From Ruminiclostridium sufflavum DSM 19573 (GTDB lineage Bacteria; Bacillota; Clostridia; Acetivibrionales; DSM-1351), in the NCBI RefSeq assembly GCF_003208175.1, contig NZ_QKMR01000022.1:1-64000 (forward strand): a stretch of DNA of 64,000 nt, in the 5' to 3' direction. The position numbers and the translations under genes are program-made. The notes under the pieces were generated by a model. It was given only the letters and a program-made list of their open reading frames with translations, ran no database searches and had not been told where the DNA came from. The stretch's first letter is position 1, and each line of letters begins with the position of its first letter. This document shows positions 42,041 to 51,183 of the stretch, in pieces.

Positions 42041-43225
42041 ATGACTGATGGAAGATACGGCAAGCACGGCGGTCAATATATTCCCGAAATTCTTATGAAT
42101 GCAATAATTGAGTTGGAAAAAAGCTATAATTACTACAAAAACGATCCCGGCTTTAATAATGAACTGACCGCACTGCTGAAGGACTACGCCGGCAGACCTT
42201 CCCTTCTGTATTACGCCAAAAATATGACAGAGGATCTGGGAGGTGCTAAAATTTATCTAAAAAGAGAAGACTTGAATCACACCGGTTCACATAAAATTAA
42301 CAATGTATTGGGGCAGATATTACTTGCCAAAAAAATGGGCAAAAAGCGGGTAATCGCCGAAACAGGTGCTGGGCAGCATGGCGTGGCTACTGCTACCGTA
42401 GCTGCCTTAATGGGTTTGGAGTGTGAAATATTTATGGGGCTTGAGGATACTGGACGCCAAGCCCTTAATGTTTTCAGAATGGAGCTTTTAGGTGCAAAGG
42501 TTCATGCTGTAACCAGCGGAACCCAAACATTAAAGGATGCGGTAAATGAAACCCTGCGAGAGTGGGCAACACGCGTTGATGACACACATTATGTCATGGG
42601 CTCGGTTATGGGGCCTCATCCCTTCCCAATGATAGTACGCGATTTCCAGAGCATAATAGGCAAGGAAGTAAAAGAACAAATACTTGAGCTTGAGGGCAGG
42701 CTGCCTGATGCAGCAATTGCATGTGTTGGAGGCGGAAGCAATGCCATGGGCCTTTTCTATGATTTTATCAAGGAGCCGTCTGTCGAGCTGATTGGCTGTG
42801 AAGCGGCAGGAAGCGGTATTGATACCGGCTATCATGCGGCGACAATTGCGAAAGGACAGCTGGGAATATTCCACGGTATGAAGTCATATTTCTGTCAGGA
42901 TGAGCATGGCCAGATTGCGCCTGTATATTCTATATCCGCAGGTCTTGACTATCCGGGTATCGGCCCGGAGCATGCTTACCTGCATGATACTCACCGTGCA
43001 AAATATGTGCCTGTGACAGATGCCGAGGCTATTCACGCCTTTGAATATCTGTCCAAAACCGAAGGTATTATTCCTGCTATAGAAAGCTCACATGCCGTTG
43101 CTTATGCCCTGAAGCTGGCACCTGAGCTGTCCTCGGAGAAAATCATAGTCATATGTCTTTCAGGCCGCGGAGATAAAGATGTCGCAGCAATAGCAAAATA
43201 TATGGGGGTGAACATAAATGAGTAA
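42041..43225 (+). CDS. trpB: Tryptophan synthase beta subunit
   Basis: About 394 residues from the ATG at 42041 behind AAGGAGGG. A PLP enzyme joining indole with serine. The PLP lysine is Lys85 in [10 protein letters not shown]. Other blocks are [15 protein letters not shown] at the start, [19 protein letters not shown], the phosphate loop [22 protein letters not shown] and [11 protein letters not shown]. It is a standard TrpB1-type sequence. Its end overlaps the trpA start by eight bases, in keeping with the alpha-beta complex they form. Confidence 0.97.
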   Translation: MTDGRYGKHGGQYIPEILMNAIIELEKSYNYYKNDPGFNNELTALLKDYAGRPSLLYYAKNMTEDLGGAKIYLKREDLNHTGSHKINNVLGQILLAKKMGKKRVIAETGAGQHGVATATVAALMGLECEIFMGLEDTGRQALNVFRMELLGAKVHAVTSGTQTLKDAVNETLREWATRVDDTHYVMGSVMGPHPFPMIVRDFQSIIGKEVKEQILELEGRLPDAAIACVGGGSNAMGLFYDFIKEPSVELIGCEAAGSGIDTGYHAATIAKGQLGIFHGMKSYFCQDEHGQIAPVYSISAGLDYPGIGPEHAYLHDTHRAKYVPVTDAEAIHAFEYLSKTEGIIPAIESSHAVAYALKLAPELSSEKIIVICLSGRGDKDVAAIAKYMGVNINE

Positions 43226-43988
43226 AATTGAAGCTGCATTTGCAAAAGGCAAGGCTTTTATAGGTTTTTTAACAGCCGGAGACCCAACTCTTGAAAAAAC
43301 CGAGGAATTCATATTGTCAATGACAGAAGCGGGAGCTGACCTGATAGAAATAGGCATTCCCTTCTCAGACCCTATTGCAGAGGGTGAAGTTATTCAAAGA
43401 GCCAATGTCCGGGCTCTATCCGTCAATACAACTCTTGACCGGATTTTCGGCATGGTTAAAGGTATCCGCTTAAAAACCCAGATTCCAATTGTCTTCTTAA
43501 CTTATTTGAATCCCGTATTCACATACGGCTATGATCACTTTTTCAGAGAATGCGGCAGCAGCGGTGTGGATGGCGTAATAATACCGGACATTCCATATGA
43601 GGAAAAAGGAGAGCTCACCCCTTTCAGTGAAAAATACGGCATTGATATGATTTCATTAATCGCGCCAACCTCAAGGGAAAGAATTGAAAAAATAGCCGGC
43701 AGTGCACAGGGTTATATTTATTGTGTTTCTTCAATGGGGGTGACCGGAGTTCGAAATGAAATTAAAACAGACCTTTCTTCCATCTTGTCTGATATCAGAG
43801 CTGCAACTAATGTGCCGACAGCTGTAGGCTTTGGTATATCAACACCTGAGCAGGCTGCCCAAATAAGCACATATGCCGACGGAATTATTGTCGGCAGCGC
43901 AATAGTTAAAATAATCGAAAAATACGGTAACGATGCGGCAAAGCACTTGTATGAATATGTATTCTCCATGAAAAAGGCAATGGCATAA
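43218..43988 (+). CDS. trpA: Tryptophan synthase alpha subunit
   Basis: A 256-residue TIM barrel cleaving indole-3-glycerol phosphate to indole, which tunnels to TrpB. Catalytic Glu44 is in [16 protein letters not shown], and the second catalytic acid lies further on in [14 protein letters not shown]. The flexible loop [25 protein letters not shown] and [11 protein letters not shown], with the phosphate-site VGSAIVK, are all present. It is the last gene of the operon and is followed by a strong terminator. Confidence 0.97.
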   Translation: MSKIEAAFAKGKAFIGFLTAGDPTLEKTEEFILSMTEAGADLIEIGIPFSDPIAEGEVIQRANVRALSVNTTLDRIFGMVKGIRLKTQIPIVFLTYLNPVFTYGYDHFFRECGSSGVDGVIIPDIPYEEKGELTPFSEKYGIDMISLIAPTSRERIEKIAGSAQGYIYCVSSMGVTGVRNEIKTDLSSILSDIRAATNVPTAVGFGISTPEQAAQISTYADGIIVGSAIVKIIEKYGNDAAKHLYEYVFSMKKAMA

Positions 43989-44037
43989 TTTGCCTCATTG
44001 TATAAGCTTTCCCCATTAACATTCCAATAAATAACAA

Positions 44038-44088
44038 GGAGTATACTGCTTGAGTGTGAATATGCAGGTATACTCCTTTATTTATTCT
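44038..44088 (+). terminator. trp operon terminator
   Basis: Stem GGAGTATAC (44038-44046) with GTATACTCC (44068-44076), followed by TTTATTTATT. Confidence 0.88.
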
Positions 44089-44136
44089 TAAACGGCAGCT
44101 ATTGACTTCAAAAGCCTGCAGCTGAATAAGAACTCC

Positions 44137-45435
44137 TTATCTCTGGGTTACAGCCACAGCCGCCGCTATAGCAGCGCCTAAACCGGAGCCGTCCTTAACA
44201 AGCTTTATATCAATATTTGCAGCATCTTCTCCCAATGCGTCCTTAAAGGCATCTTCCATAAGCTTTGGTGCCTTTGGCATTTTTTCGTAAATGGTTCCGT
44301 CAATTGCAATAACATGCTTGCTCTTTACTTCCGTCCCTTTATTCTCTTGATGGAAAAGCACCCCTAAGTATGAGCTTGCCACTATTCTGACTGCTCTTTT
44401 CAAAACTGCCTCAGAAACAGCTTTTATTATCTGTGCATCCTCCGATGAGCAATTATACTGAACTTCACTTTTTGTAGGATAAAGTATGAAGTTTTCCACT
44501 GTAAGCGCATTAAAGCCCTGAGCAAAAAAATCATTTGAATCAACATCATCTCCGGCAAATAATTCTTTGCTGTTAAATAAATCAAGGCATATTTCTTTCA
44601 CAAGGCTTCCCATATAGTACCCGGAAACCATCTTCTCCAAAAGCTGTGAACCCGGAATCTGGCTGTTTTCATCTATTTTTCTGTCATATTTGGTAACAGG
44701 CAGCCCTATATTGTAATTGCCCGATTCAAGGTTTACTATCATCTTCCCGCCGTTAAGCGGGTGATTGTTTTCAAGATAGCAGGTATTATGCCCGGTTCCC
44801 ATGATAGCGCCTATATCAGCAGCCTGATAGCTGTACATTGCAACCAATAATGTACCCACTGTATCATTTATCAGTGCAACAGGCTCAATATTTACATTTC
44901 TTTCTTCAAGAGCCTCCGCCAGAAGCTTGTTTATGTTTTGTCCGACTACTCCCTCAGTGGCAATTTCCTTTGTCCAATTTATAAGATATGCTTCATTAAT
45001 AGCTTCCTGCCTGCAAGGGAAAGAAAATGTATTCCCAAGATACATATGCCCGTCTTGCTCCGTTATGCTTGCCATACATTCGGCAATAAAACCGAAAAGC
45101 TGCTTCGCACTGACACTGGACTTGGTAAGGTCATAGTTTTTCTCCTTGCTTATAAGCTTTTCTTTTTTTTCAGCAAGTGTCTCAAAGCTGCCATTGTCTA
45201 TTTTAAACTTCGTGCACCTCAAATTGGTTCCGCCCATATCCATTGTCATGAAAGTACCTTTTTCTTTTCCGGTAGGCTTTCCAACATATGACGGTATCAT
45301 TTTAAGGCACGTTTTTTCACCCCTCAGGCCCTCTTCCATGGTCTTCTTAAACAGCATTGCCATACTAAGCATACTTTCCCTATCAATCTCAAATGAACTT
45401 AAAACCTCATTTACAGCCTCACTATACAAACCCAT
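44137..45435 (-). CDS. Eukaryotic-type hexokinase
   Basis: A 432-residue sugar kinase resembling yeast and animal hexokinases rather than the usual bacterial ROK or GlcK glucokinases. The phosphate-1 loop is FMTMDMGGTNLRCTKF (66-73 core). The sugar-binding block LGNTFSFPCRQ is at 133-143 (compare LGFTFSFP). The catalytic Asp191 is in LINDTVGTLL, and IMGTGHNTCYLE is near 211-222. GGKMIVNLESGNYN corresponds to the INxEWG region of the eukaryotic enzymes. The C-terminal adenosine loop DGSGLGAAIAAA is present. The length equals a single hexokinase unit. It has its own promoter and would phosphorylate glucose released by cytosolic glycosidases. This kinase type is found in only some bacteria. Confidence 0.9.
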   Translation of the reverse strand: MGLYSEAVNEVLSSFEIDRESMLSMAMLFKKTMEEGLRGEKTCLKMIPSYVGKPTGKEKGTFMTMDMGGTNLRCTKFKIDNGSFETLAEKKEKLISKEKNYDLTKSSVSAKQLFGFIAECMASITEQDGHMYLGNTFSFPCRQEAINEAYLINWTKEIATEGVVGQNINKLLAEALEERNVNIEPVALINDTVGTLLVAMYSYQAADIGAIMGTGHNTCYLENNHPLNGGKMIVNLESGNYNIGLPVTKYDRKIDENSQIPGSQLLEKMVSGYYMGSLVKEICLDLFNSKELFAGDDVDSNDFFAQGFNALTVENFILYPTKSEVQYNCSSEDAQIIKAVSEAVLKRAVRIVASSYLGVLFHQENKGTEVKSKHVIAIDGTIYEKMPKAPKLMEDAFKDALGEDAANIDIKLVKDGSGLGAAIAAAVAVTQR

Positions 45436-45497
45436 TGCGGCACCTCTTATATTATAATTTAAGTATTCTATTCTCTGTAAAAACAGCTATTATTTTG

Positions 45498-45526
45498 ATT
45501 GTAATTTATCTTTGGCTATAAATCAA
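45498..45526 (-). promoter_or_regulatory. Hexokinase promoter
   Basis: On the minus strand, TTGATT (45521-45526), 17 bases, TACAAT (45498-45503), 63 bases before the start codon. Confidence 0.65.
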
Positions 45527-45602
45527 GTAAGATTGTATTTTTTTCTAATCTCAATTCATATTGTATGACCAACTTTCAAATCCCTGCAGCAGTTTCGGAG
45601 AA

Positions 45603-46532
45603 TCAATTGTCATTGGCTGAAGCTTCAGCTATTATACTGCTTTTATATTTCTCAAGGCCTTCTGCTATTCCGGATACAATTTTATTTTGATATTCTTCCG
45701 TATTTAACAGCTTATCCTCCTCGGGATTTGTCATAAAGCCCATTTCAAGGAGAGCAACAGGTATCTCTGACCAATTAAAGCCTGTGATATCATTGCTTTT
45801 AACTGTTCCTCGGGATTTTGCCTTTGTGTACTTGAGCACTCCGCTTAAAACACATTGCCCGATTAAAGCACTTTTATCAAGCATATCCCTGTCTTTAATA
45901 TATTTATTGCCAGGCACCATCATCAGCACTCCTGAAACCTTGCTGTCATTTATGCCGTTTGCATGTATTCTGATTGCAAGGTCAGCACCTGAAGAATTCC
46001 AAAGCTTTGCCCTGTCAACATTTGTCAAGTCACACCTTTCATCTTCTCTTATCATAATTATATCTGCGCCCTTATCAGTTAACACCTTTTTTAGTTTTTT
46101 TGAAACAATAAGATTTAAGCTTGCTTCTGAAATTTTGGTTGAAACACCCGAGGTTCCGCTTGCAAAAGCTGCTTTCATTATATCCGAGCCCGGCGCCACA
46201 GGCTCTTTTTTATCGGCTGCATTTGAATTCCTTCCATGTCCTGCATCAATACATACGGTTAGACCGTCAAGAGGCTGTTTCTCTTCCTTTTTGACAGCCT
46301 TGGAGGAAACCGAAGGCTGCGATATGTTTGCTTCTGAGGATACTTGGGATGGTTTCAAGGATGCTTCCGGTGATAACGGTTCACGCCTTACTGAAGCCGG
46401 CTGAGAAGCCTCCTCATTCCCATCAGCTTCTGATGTCAGCCTTTGGCTTTGAAGCGTACAAGCTGTACATACTAACCCAATAGCCAGAAACAACATACTT
46501 AATATTAATAATTTCTTTTTATATTTTTTCAT
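45603..46532 (-). CDS. N-acetylmuramoyl-L-alanine amidase, exported (Amidase_3)
   Basis: A 309-residue zinc-dependent cell-wall hydrolase. The N-terminal hydrophobic signal (about 8-21) ends in VCTAC, a possible lipoprotein site at Cys25. A Ser/Pro/Glu-rich linker covers about 30-90. The catalytic domain (about 90-300) shows VCIDAGHGRNSN (first zinc His), SEASLNLIVSKKL (zinc Glu), IRIHANGINDSKVSGVLMM (second zinc His) and ALLEMGFMTNPEED (catalytic Glu). The domain cuts the amide bond between MurNAc and L-Ala and acts in septation, germination or sporulation. It is a single gene with no cell-wall-binding repeats, so the linker and possible lipid anchor probably keep it at the membrane. Confidence 0.92.
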   Translation of the reverse strand: MKKYKKKLLILSMLFLAIGLVCTACTLQSQRLTSEADGNEEASQPASVRREPLSPEASLKPSQVSSEANISQPSVSSKAVKKEEKQPLDGLTVCIDAGHGRNSNAADKKEPVAPGSDIMKAAFASGTSGVSTKISEASLNLIVSKKLKKVLTDKGADIIMIREDERCDLTNVDRAKLWNSSGADLAIRIHANGINDSKVSGVLMMVPGNKYIKDRDMLDKSALIGQCVLSGVLKYTKAKSRGTVKSNDITGFNWSEIPVALLEMGFMTNPEEDKLLNTEEYQNKIVSGIAEGLEKYKSSIIAEASANDN

Positions 46533-46700
46533 TTTATTATGTCTCCTGATTCTTTAATATGCGATGCCCTATCATTCAATCTTCATAGCTTATTATGGTC
46601 TTTGCAGTAATCTTTCATGTACACCAAGTCTTTATATCTTATTCCTTGGTCAGCCGTACAGCTTTTGCTGCCTGCCTAAAATTATATCATACCGGGATGT

Positions 46701-46787
46701 ACGATATAAATATCGTAGTGAAGGCTTGAACCGTAATTGACTTCAGTCAATTACTATCGGCTGAATAAACGATGTAACCGTCCTATA
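46701..46787. repeat. Intergenic palindromic repeat, copy 7 (right half joined to left half)
   Basis: A right half (ACGATA/TATCGT stem, ending GTAATTGACTT at 46733-46743) is followed within two bases by a left end AGTCAATTACTATCGGCT (46745 on). The order is therefore reversed compared with complete copies, as in a tail-to-head junction. Confidence 0.75.
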
Positions 46788-46949
46788 GCTTAGTTTTCTC
46801 CTCATCTAGCAAAAATTCACAATTAGGTAATACTTTAATCACACAATCTACTTATAAGCAGAGTAACATATTTATCAAAATACTATAAAAGTTTTGTTAA
46901 CAGTTAAAACAGTCAGATAAGGCATATTTTTATTTTTGTATACACTTCT

Positions 46950-46969
46950 GAAGGCTTAATTGACTTTTA
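46950..46969. repeat. Intergenic palindromic repeat, copy 8 (right-end remnant)
   Basis: GAAGGCTTAATTGACTTTT, matching the right end of the family with the CCG lost. Confidence 0.6.
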
Positions 46970-46997
46970 TAAAAACAGCTCAAAAGGAGGAATACTT

Positions 46998-47633
46998 TTG
47001 TTTAAAAAAATTAGTATTGCGGCTTTATGCCTGCTTATGCTTTCAACTGCGGCATGCGGCTCCGACAACACAGCTCCGGGCAATAATTCAGTGCAATCAA
47101 ACGCTTCTGATAATTCAGGCAGCAAGCGAAACACAGCCGGTGAAGGCTTTAATGATGAAATGCGCAGCAACCCTGCCGATCTATCAGGAGAGGTGACTTC
47201 TGTCTCAGGGAATGAAATAACACTGAAGGTTATTGATATGCCATCCTTTGGCGGCGGTCAGAAGCCCTCCAAGCGTGACGGCGAAAATTCAAAAAATACC
47301 GGTGACACAAAAGCTGCGGGAAATAGCAATGCGGCCTCTGATAAAGACAATTCTCAGGGCAATGGAAAAGCACCTCAAAATGACAGCCGGCAGCCTCAAA
47401 TGTCTTTTAAATATACAGGCGAAAATAAGACAATTACAATTCCGGACGGCATGGCTATTTCATCTGACAGAAGGGACAGTCAGGGAAAAGAGCTAAGTGT
47501 GTCAGATATAAAAGAAGGGAATATCCTTCGCATCTGGTACTCCGATGACGAAAAAGAAGCCATTTCGAAAGTCAGTGTAATGCAGTCAGTTCCTCAACAA
47601 AGCCGAGATACGCAAGAGGAGGGCGATAAATAG
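46998..47633 (+). CDS. Putative small lipoprotein, Ser/Asn/Gly-rich
   Basis: A 211-residue exported protein of unknown function. A TTG start lies 7 bases after AAAGGAGG. A signal sequence (about 3-18) ends in STAAC, a plausible lipoprotein Cys20. A low-complexity linker covers 21-55. A small beta domain then begins DLSGEVTSVSGNEITLKVIDMP, is interrupted by a hydrophilic Lys/Asn/Asp insert (about 80-135), and resumes with MSFKYTGENKTITIPDGMAI and SVSDIKEGNILRIWYSDDEKEAISKVSVM. This layout is seen in clostridial lipoproteins of unknown role. A strong terminator follows, so the gene is monocistronic. Confidence 0.75.
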   Translation: MFKKISIAALCLLMLSTAACGSDNTAPGNNSVQSNASDNSGSKRNTAGEGFNDEMRSNPADLSGEVTSVSGNEITLKVIDMPSFGGGQKPSKRDGENSKNTGDTKAAGNSNAASDKDNSQGNGKAPQNDSRQPQMSFKYTGENKTITIPDGMAISSDRRDSQGKELSVSDIKEGNILRIWYSDDEKEAISKVSVMQSVPQQSRDTQEEGDK

Positions 47634-47723
47634 TCTTGCCCCTGCATAAAGGTGAACTGATAAATTTTACATATAAAATAAGCTTTCAATTTCTTCCTGT
47701 GTAAATCAGATTAATTTTATTTG

Positions 47724-47763
47724 CCGGTTAAATCCCGTATTCTGGATTCAACCGGTTTTTTTT
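47724..47763 (+). terminator. Terminator of the small lipoprotein gene
   Basis: Stem CCGGTTAAATCC (47724-47735) with GGATTCAACCGG (47744-47755), followed by TTTTTTTT. Confidence 0.9.
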
Positions 47764-47885
47764 GCAGGCAAAAGCTATTATATCGTTTGGTCTTTCGAAA
47801 TTCCGTTTAAAAAAATATCCCGAACTTAGCTACATCCTAAGCTCGAGACATCTATTGCAATATATGCCCTTTAACTTCTTGAGAT

Positions 47886-48596
47886 TTAAACCAAATCCAA
47901 ATCTAAATCTGAATCGCAATCATATTTCATTAATGTTTTATAAATTTCCTGCATTTTTAAATCTGTATATGCAATCTTTTCGGCACATTCCTGAAGCTCC
48001 TTGGAAACGGATAAAGGCACCTCTTCTAATGTTTTATATCTCAGCTGGTGCTCAAGGCTTGCCCAAAAGTCCATTGCCAGAGTTCTTATCTGTATCTCAA
48101 CCGGTACAATTTCCTTTCTGTCCGAAAAGAACACAGGTACCTTTAAAACAAGGTGCAGACTTCGGTACCCATTAGGTTTAGGAGCCTTGATATAATCAGT
48201 TTCACGAATCAGCAGGATATCGTCCTGACTTTTTAACATTTCTGCAATTTTATAGATATCATCAATATAATAGCATACCACTCTTATTCCGGCTATATCC
48301 GTCAAATTCTCCTTGGCTGCCTCTATACTGATTTCCAGCCCCTTCCTGTTAAGCTTTTCAAATATACTTTCTATTGATTTTATTCGGCTTTGCATATTAT
48401 GAATAGGATTTCGCCTATGTATGAACTTGAATTCATCATCCAATATTTCCAGCTTAGTGCTTATTTCTCTGGTTGCAGACTGAAATAAATGCTGCATTTC
48501 AAAAAAGCTTACCTTGATACTTTCAATTTCTTCACTGGATAACAGAGTATCTAAACCATGTAAAGACTTAATTGGCGCAACTTTTTTCATAATCAT
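47886..48596 (-). CDS. Small alarmone synthetase, (p)ppGpp synthase of the RelA/SpoT fold
   Basis: About 236 residues from the ATG at 48596 (the frame runs to 48620). It is a single-domain GTP/GDP pyrophosphokinase without hydrolase, TGS or ACT domains. Blocks are HNMQSRIKSIESIFEKL, DIAGIRVVCYYIDDIYKIA (the Asp is a metal ligand), PKPNGYRSLHLVLKV (the G-loop with stacking Tyr), and PVEIQIRTLAMDFWASLEHQLRYK (the ExQIRT catalytic strand) (positions about 140-200). The overall layout is like YjbM/YwaC of Bacillus, which make alarmones under envelope or nutrient stress. The C-terminus ends in an Asp/Leu string. It is monocistronic. Confidence 0.93.
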   Translation of the reverse strand: MIMKKVAPIKSLHGLDTLLSSEEIESIKVSFFEMQHLFQSATREISTKLEILDDEFKFIHRRNPIHNMQSRIKSIESIFEKLNRKGLEISIEAAKENLTDIAGIRVVCYYIDDIYKIAEMLKSQDDILLIRETDYIKAPKPNGYRSLHLVLKVPVFFSDRKEIVPVEIQIRTLAMDFWASLEHQLRYKTLEEVPLSVSKELQECAEKIAYTDLKMQEIYKTLMKYDCDSDLDLDLV

Positions 48597-48726
48597 TGTG
48601 CTCGACTCTTCCTTCCACAATTATTTGTTGTATTCCAAGTATAAACCAAGCTTTGCAGACCTTCTTCATTAATTATATCATAGCATAACCATAAAGTGTA
48701 TTTGCATGTAGAAATAATGAAGAAGC

Positions 48727-48767
48727 CATTACTATCGGATAAAAAATCGGATTTTATCAGCCAATAG
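48727..48767. repeat. Intergenic palindromic repeat, copy 9 (decayed left half)
   Basis: ATTACTATCGGATAAAAAATCGG and then TTTATCAGCCAATAG. It aligns with the left half of copies 5 and 10 but is missing the outer AAAGTCA and the entire right half. Confidence 0.6.
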
Positions 48768-48868
48768 CAGCTTTTTTTAACTATACCCTTATTATATTTA
48801 TAAAATATTAACTAAATATAAACAATCAATTAACTTCGCCATACCAGCTCCATAAATAAATACTTTTT

Positions 48869-48897
48869 TTGACATGCTAAGACAAAATTGGTATACT
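48869..48897 (+). promoter_or_regulatory. Promoter of the beta-lactamase-like lipoprotein gene
   Basis: TTGACA (48869-48874), 17 bases, TATACT (48892-48897), 37 bases before the start. Confidence 0.8.
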
Positions 48898-48933
48898 TTA
48901 ATTGATTTCAAGTCGTTTAGGAGGGATTTTGCA

Positions 48934-50130
48934 ATGGGTAATAAATTTGTATTCAGCATCTTAGCTTTGTTTATAACCTTTTCATTAATGTTTACAGGCT
49001 GCGCAAGCAGCACAGATTCCGATAACGGAACCCTTGTCCGGTTGGAGGAAGTTATGAGCGTATATCCGGATTTTACCGGCTCTGTTCTCGTTGCAAAGGA
49101 TGACGAGATTTTATTAAGCAAGGGCTACGGCAAGGCAGACTACGACAAAAAAATAGATAATACGCCTCAATCCATTTTCGGAATAGCATCTATAACATCA
49201 CAGTTTACAGCTGCTGCTGTCATGATGCTTCAGGAAAAGAAACTTCTAAACCTTCAGGACACAGTAAACAAGTTTATTGAGGATTACCCCGACGGAGACA
49301 AAATCAAAATCTGCCACCTTTTGACTCACACCTCTGGTATTCCTGAATATTATTCATTTGTCGATTCAATAGAAAAAGGAAAGCATACATATACTCCCTC
49401 AGAACTTATTGACATATTTAAAAGCAAGCCTCTTAATTTTGATGCGGGCACAAGCTTTGAGTTCAGCAATTCAAATTATGCACTGCTTGGATACATAATA
49501 GAAAAAGTATCTGGCATGAAGTATGAAGACTATATAAAACAAAATATATTTGAACCTTTAGGTATGGATAATTCAAGCTTTTCAGGGGATGTAAGCAGCA
49601 AGGACAGCAACGTTACAAAGGCCTTGGGTTATGAGGAGCCTGAAACAAATACCAATGAATATTCCGAGGAAACAACTGCCGAAACTGAGGCTGCTTATAA
49701 AAAAGCAATAGAGGCAGAGCCTACCCTTACATATTCCTCCGGAGGCATTTATTCGACTGTTGAGGACTTATACAAATGGAGCAATGCTTTTAAGACCGAA
49801 ATTTTGCTTTCAAAAGCATCCATTAAGGAAATGTTTACTCCTCATTCGGAAAGCTATGGCTATGGATGGTTTATCGACACAAACGATGAACAGAGCTCTG
49901 CAAGCACCACAGGCAATAATCCGGGCAATACGGAAGCCGGTGCAGTAAGTACCGATGCCGCCGGAGGCTCAAGTCAGATAGTACATCATGGCGGATATCT
50001 CCCCGGCTACAGCTCATTTATAATCAGAGATAACACAAAAAATTATGTAGCTGTTATCCTGAGCAATAAACAGCATGAAGAAAGTGTAATGGATCTGGGT
50101 TATGATTTATTGGATGTATTGGAAAACTGA
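48934..50130 (+). CDS. Beta-lactamase/PBP4-like lipoprotein with altered catalytic motifs
   Basis: About 398 residues from the ATG at 48934 (GGAGGG upstream). It has a lipoprotein signal with lipobox MFTGC (Cys23). The class C beta-lactamase/esterase fold is clear: LLSKGYGKADYD, IFGIASITSQFTAAAVM, HLLTHTSGIPEYY, FEFSNSNYALLGYIIEKVSG, GGIYSTVEDLYKWSNA, GYGWFID and HHGGYLPGYSSF. However, the SxxK motif reads SITS (Ser86 to Ser89, no Lys), and the YxN motif reads FSN (Phe177). Relatives need both the Lys and the Tyr for acylation. The HHGG box is intact. It may be a binding protein for peptidoglycan peptides, or use a changed mechanism. Confidence 0.87.
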   Translation: MGNKFVFSILALFITFSLMFTGCASSTDSDNGTLVRLEEVMSVYPDFTGSVLVAKDDEILLSKGYGKADYDKKIDNTPQSIFGIASITSQFTAAAVMMLQEKKLLNLQDTVNKFIEDYPDGDKIKICHLLTHTSGIPEYYSFVDSIEKGKHTYTPSELIDIFKSKPLNFDAGTSFEFSNSNYALLGYIIEKVSGMKYEDYIKQNIFEPLGMDNSSFSGDVSSKDSNVTKALGYEEPETNTNEYSEETTAETEAAYKKAIEAEPTLTYSSGGIYSTVEDLYKWSNAFKTEILLSKASIKEMFTPHSESYGYGWFIDTNDEQSSASTTGNNPGNTEAGAVSTDAAGGSSQIVHHGGYLPGYSSFIIRDNTKNYVAVILSNKQHEESVMDLGYDLLDVLEN

Positions 50131-50135
50131 TATAG

Positions 50136-50205
50136 AAAGCCTCTGAGGAATGATGCCTCCCCCCTTACAGCAGGACAGGGGCAGCTCAAATCCTTCAGAG
50201 GCTTT
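50136..50205. terminator. Stem-loop after the beta-lactamase-like gene
   Basis: AAAGCCTCTGA (50136-50146) with TCAGAGGCTTT (50195-50205), closing a 48-base internal region. Only a short T-run follows. Confidence 0.6.
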
Positions 50206-50319
50206 AAGAATATTATAACGGCAATAAGCATTCATAATTTATAAGCTTCACAGTTATTCCGGCTGTCGCTAATTTAATTACCATATAGCTGTTATCCCCT
50301 TTCTATCCGTTGGCAAGCC

Positions 50320-51018
50320 CTATTTGCGCCAGGGTCTTTTCTTCCGGGTCCATCCTTGTTCCTCCCAATATATTGCATCAGAAGGATTGAGCTTAAACCT
50401 CCTCTGCATAATACGGCTCACAAAGAACCACTTGCGCACTCTGAAGCAGGGCTTTACCTTTCCGTTATTCTTAATAATTTCCCTTGCAGCAGCTTCTGCC
50501 TTTACGGAAATTTTAGCCTTTATTTTAGGAGATACTTTACTCCATTCAACATTCATTATGGCAAAACCCAGCTTGTATGTTTTAGCAACTCCCCAGAAAT
50601 CCAGACTGTCTTTCATTTCCTTAAGTGTTTTTGAATAAACAGGTCCGCTTGCCGTTGCTATAACCAGACCTTGCTTATGAAACATCTCTTTTTGAGGGCG
50701 GTGAACAATCCACATGTTTGCAAAATGGTCTAAAAAAACCTTCATTTGTCCCGAAACATGATATGAATAAACAGGTGATGTAAGTATAATTAAGTCTGCC
50801 CAAAGGAGCTTCTCACGTATAGGGGCAGTATATTGACTATGGGCGCAGGTTCCTTGTTCCCCGTCAAAACATCTGAAGCATGAAATACAAAATTCCGGTA
50901 AATCTCTCGGCAAAAAAATTTCAGACGTTTCTGAATTTTCAATATTCCTGATAACCTCCTGTGCAATATTATAAGTTACACCCTTGCGTTCCGTACCGTA
51001 AACTATTGTTATCTTCAT
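50320..51018 (-). CDS. Flavodoxin-fold NAD(P)H-dependent oxidoreductase
   Basis: A 232-residue FMN-binding reductase-like protein. The N-terminus has KITIVYGTERKGVTYNIAQEV, the FMN phosphate loop region. CISCFRCFDGEQGTC carries three close Cys residues (about 44-58), as in the iron-sulfur-flavoprotein/FMN-reductase group. LIILTSPVYSYHVSGQMKVFLDHF near 75-98 is the second flavin loop. The C-terminus (about 185-232) is basic, ending TRKKRPWRK. It is monocistronic. The substrate, possibly a quinone, nitro-compound or disulfide, is unknown. Confidence 0.85.
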   Translation of the reverse strand: MKITIVYGTERKGVTYNIAQEVIRNIENSETSEIFLPRDLPEFCISCFRCFDGEQGTCAHSQYTAPIREKLLWADLIILTSPVYSYHVSGQMKVFLDHFANMWIVHRPQKEMFHKQGLVIATASGPVYSKTLKEMKDSLDFWGVAKTYKLGFAIMNVEWSKVSPKIKAKISVKAEAAAREIIKNNGKVKPCFRVRKWFFVSRIMQRRFKLNPSDAIYWEEQGWTRKKRPWRK

Positions 51019-51060
51019 TGTTCACCTTTCTTCCTTCAAGCATCAAATCAAGCCGTATTC

Positions 51061-51083
51061 AAAACCGGCTTGAAATCAGCCGG
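51061..51083 (-). terminator. Probable terminator of the chemoreceptor gene
   Basis: Stem CCGGC (51065-51069) with GCCGG (51079-51083), followed on the minus strand by TTTTG. The stem is short and the T-run weak. Confidence 0.4.
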
Positions 51084-51183
51084 CTATCCCTCGCTTATAA
51101 AAAGCCATCAAGCTTATATAACATTATTATGCTGTTTTACAGCTATAATATCAGTATTTTAGGATATATTCAATAAAGCCTTG

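Larger units (their letters stand above)
46533..46997. other. Divergent intergenic region with joined repeat halves
   Basis: Between the amidase and the small lipoprotein. It contains repeat copy 7 and, at 46950-46969, a remnant right end. No gene is supported. Confidence 0.6.
48597..48933. other. Divergent intergenic region
   Basis: It holds a decayed repeat copy at 48727-48767 and the promoter of the beta-lactamase-like gene at 48869-48897. Nothing else is recognised. Confidence 0.6.
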
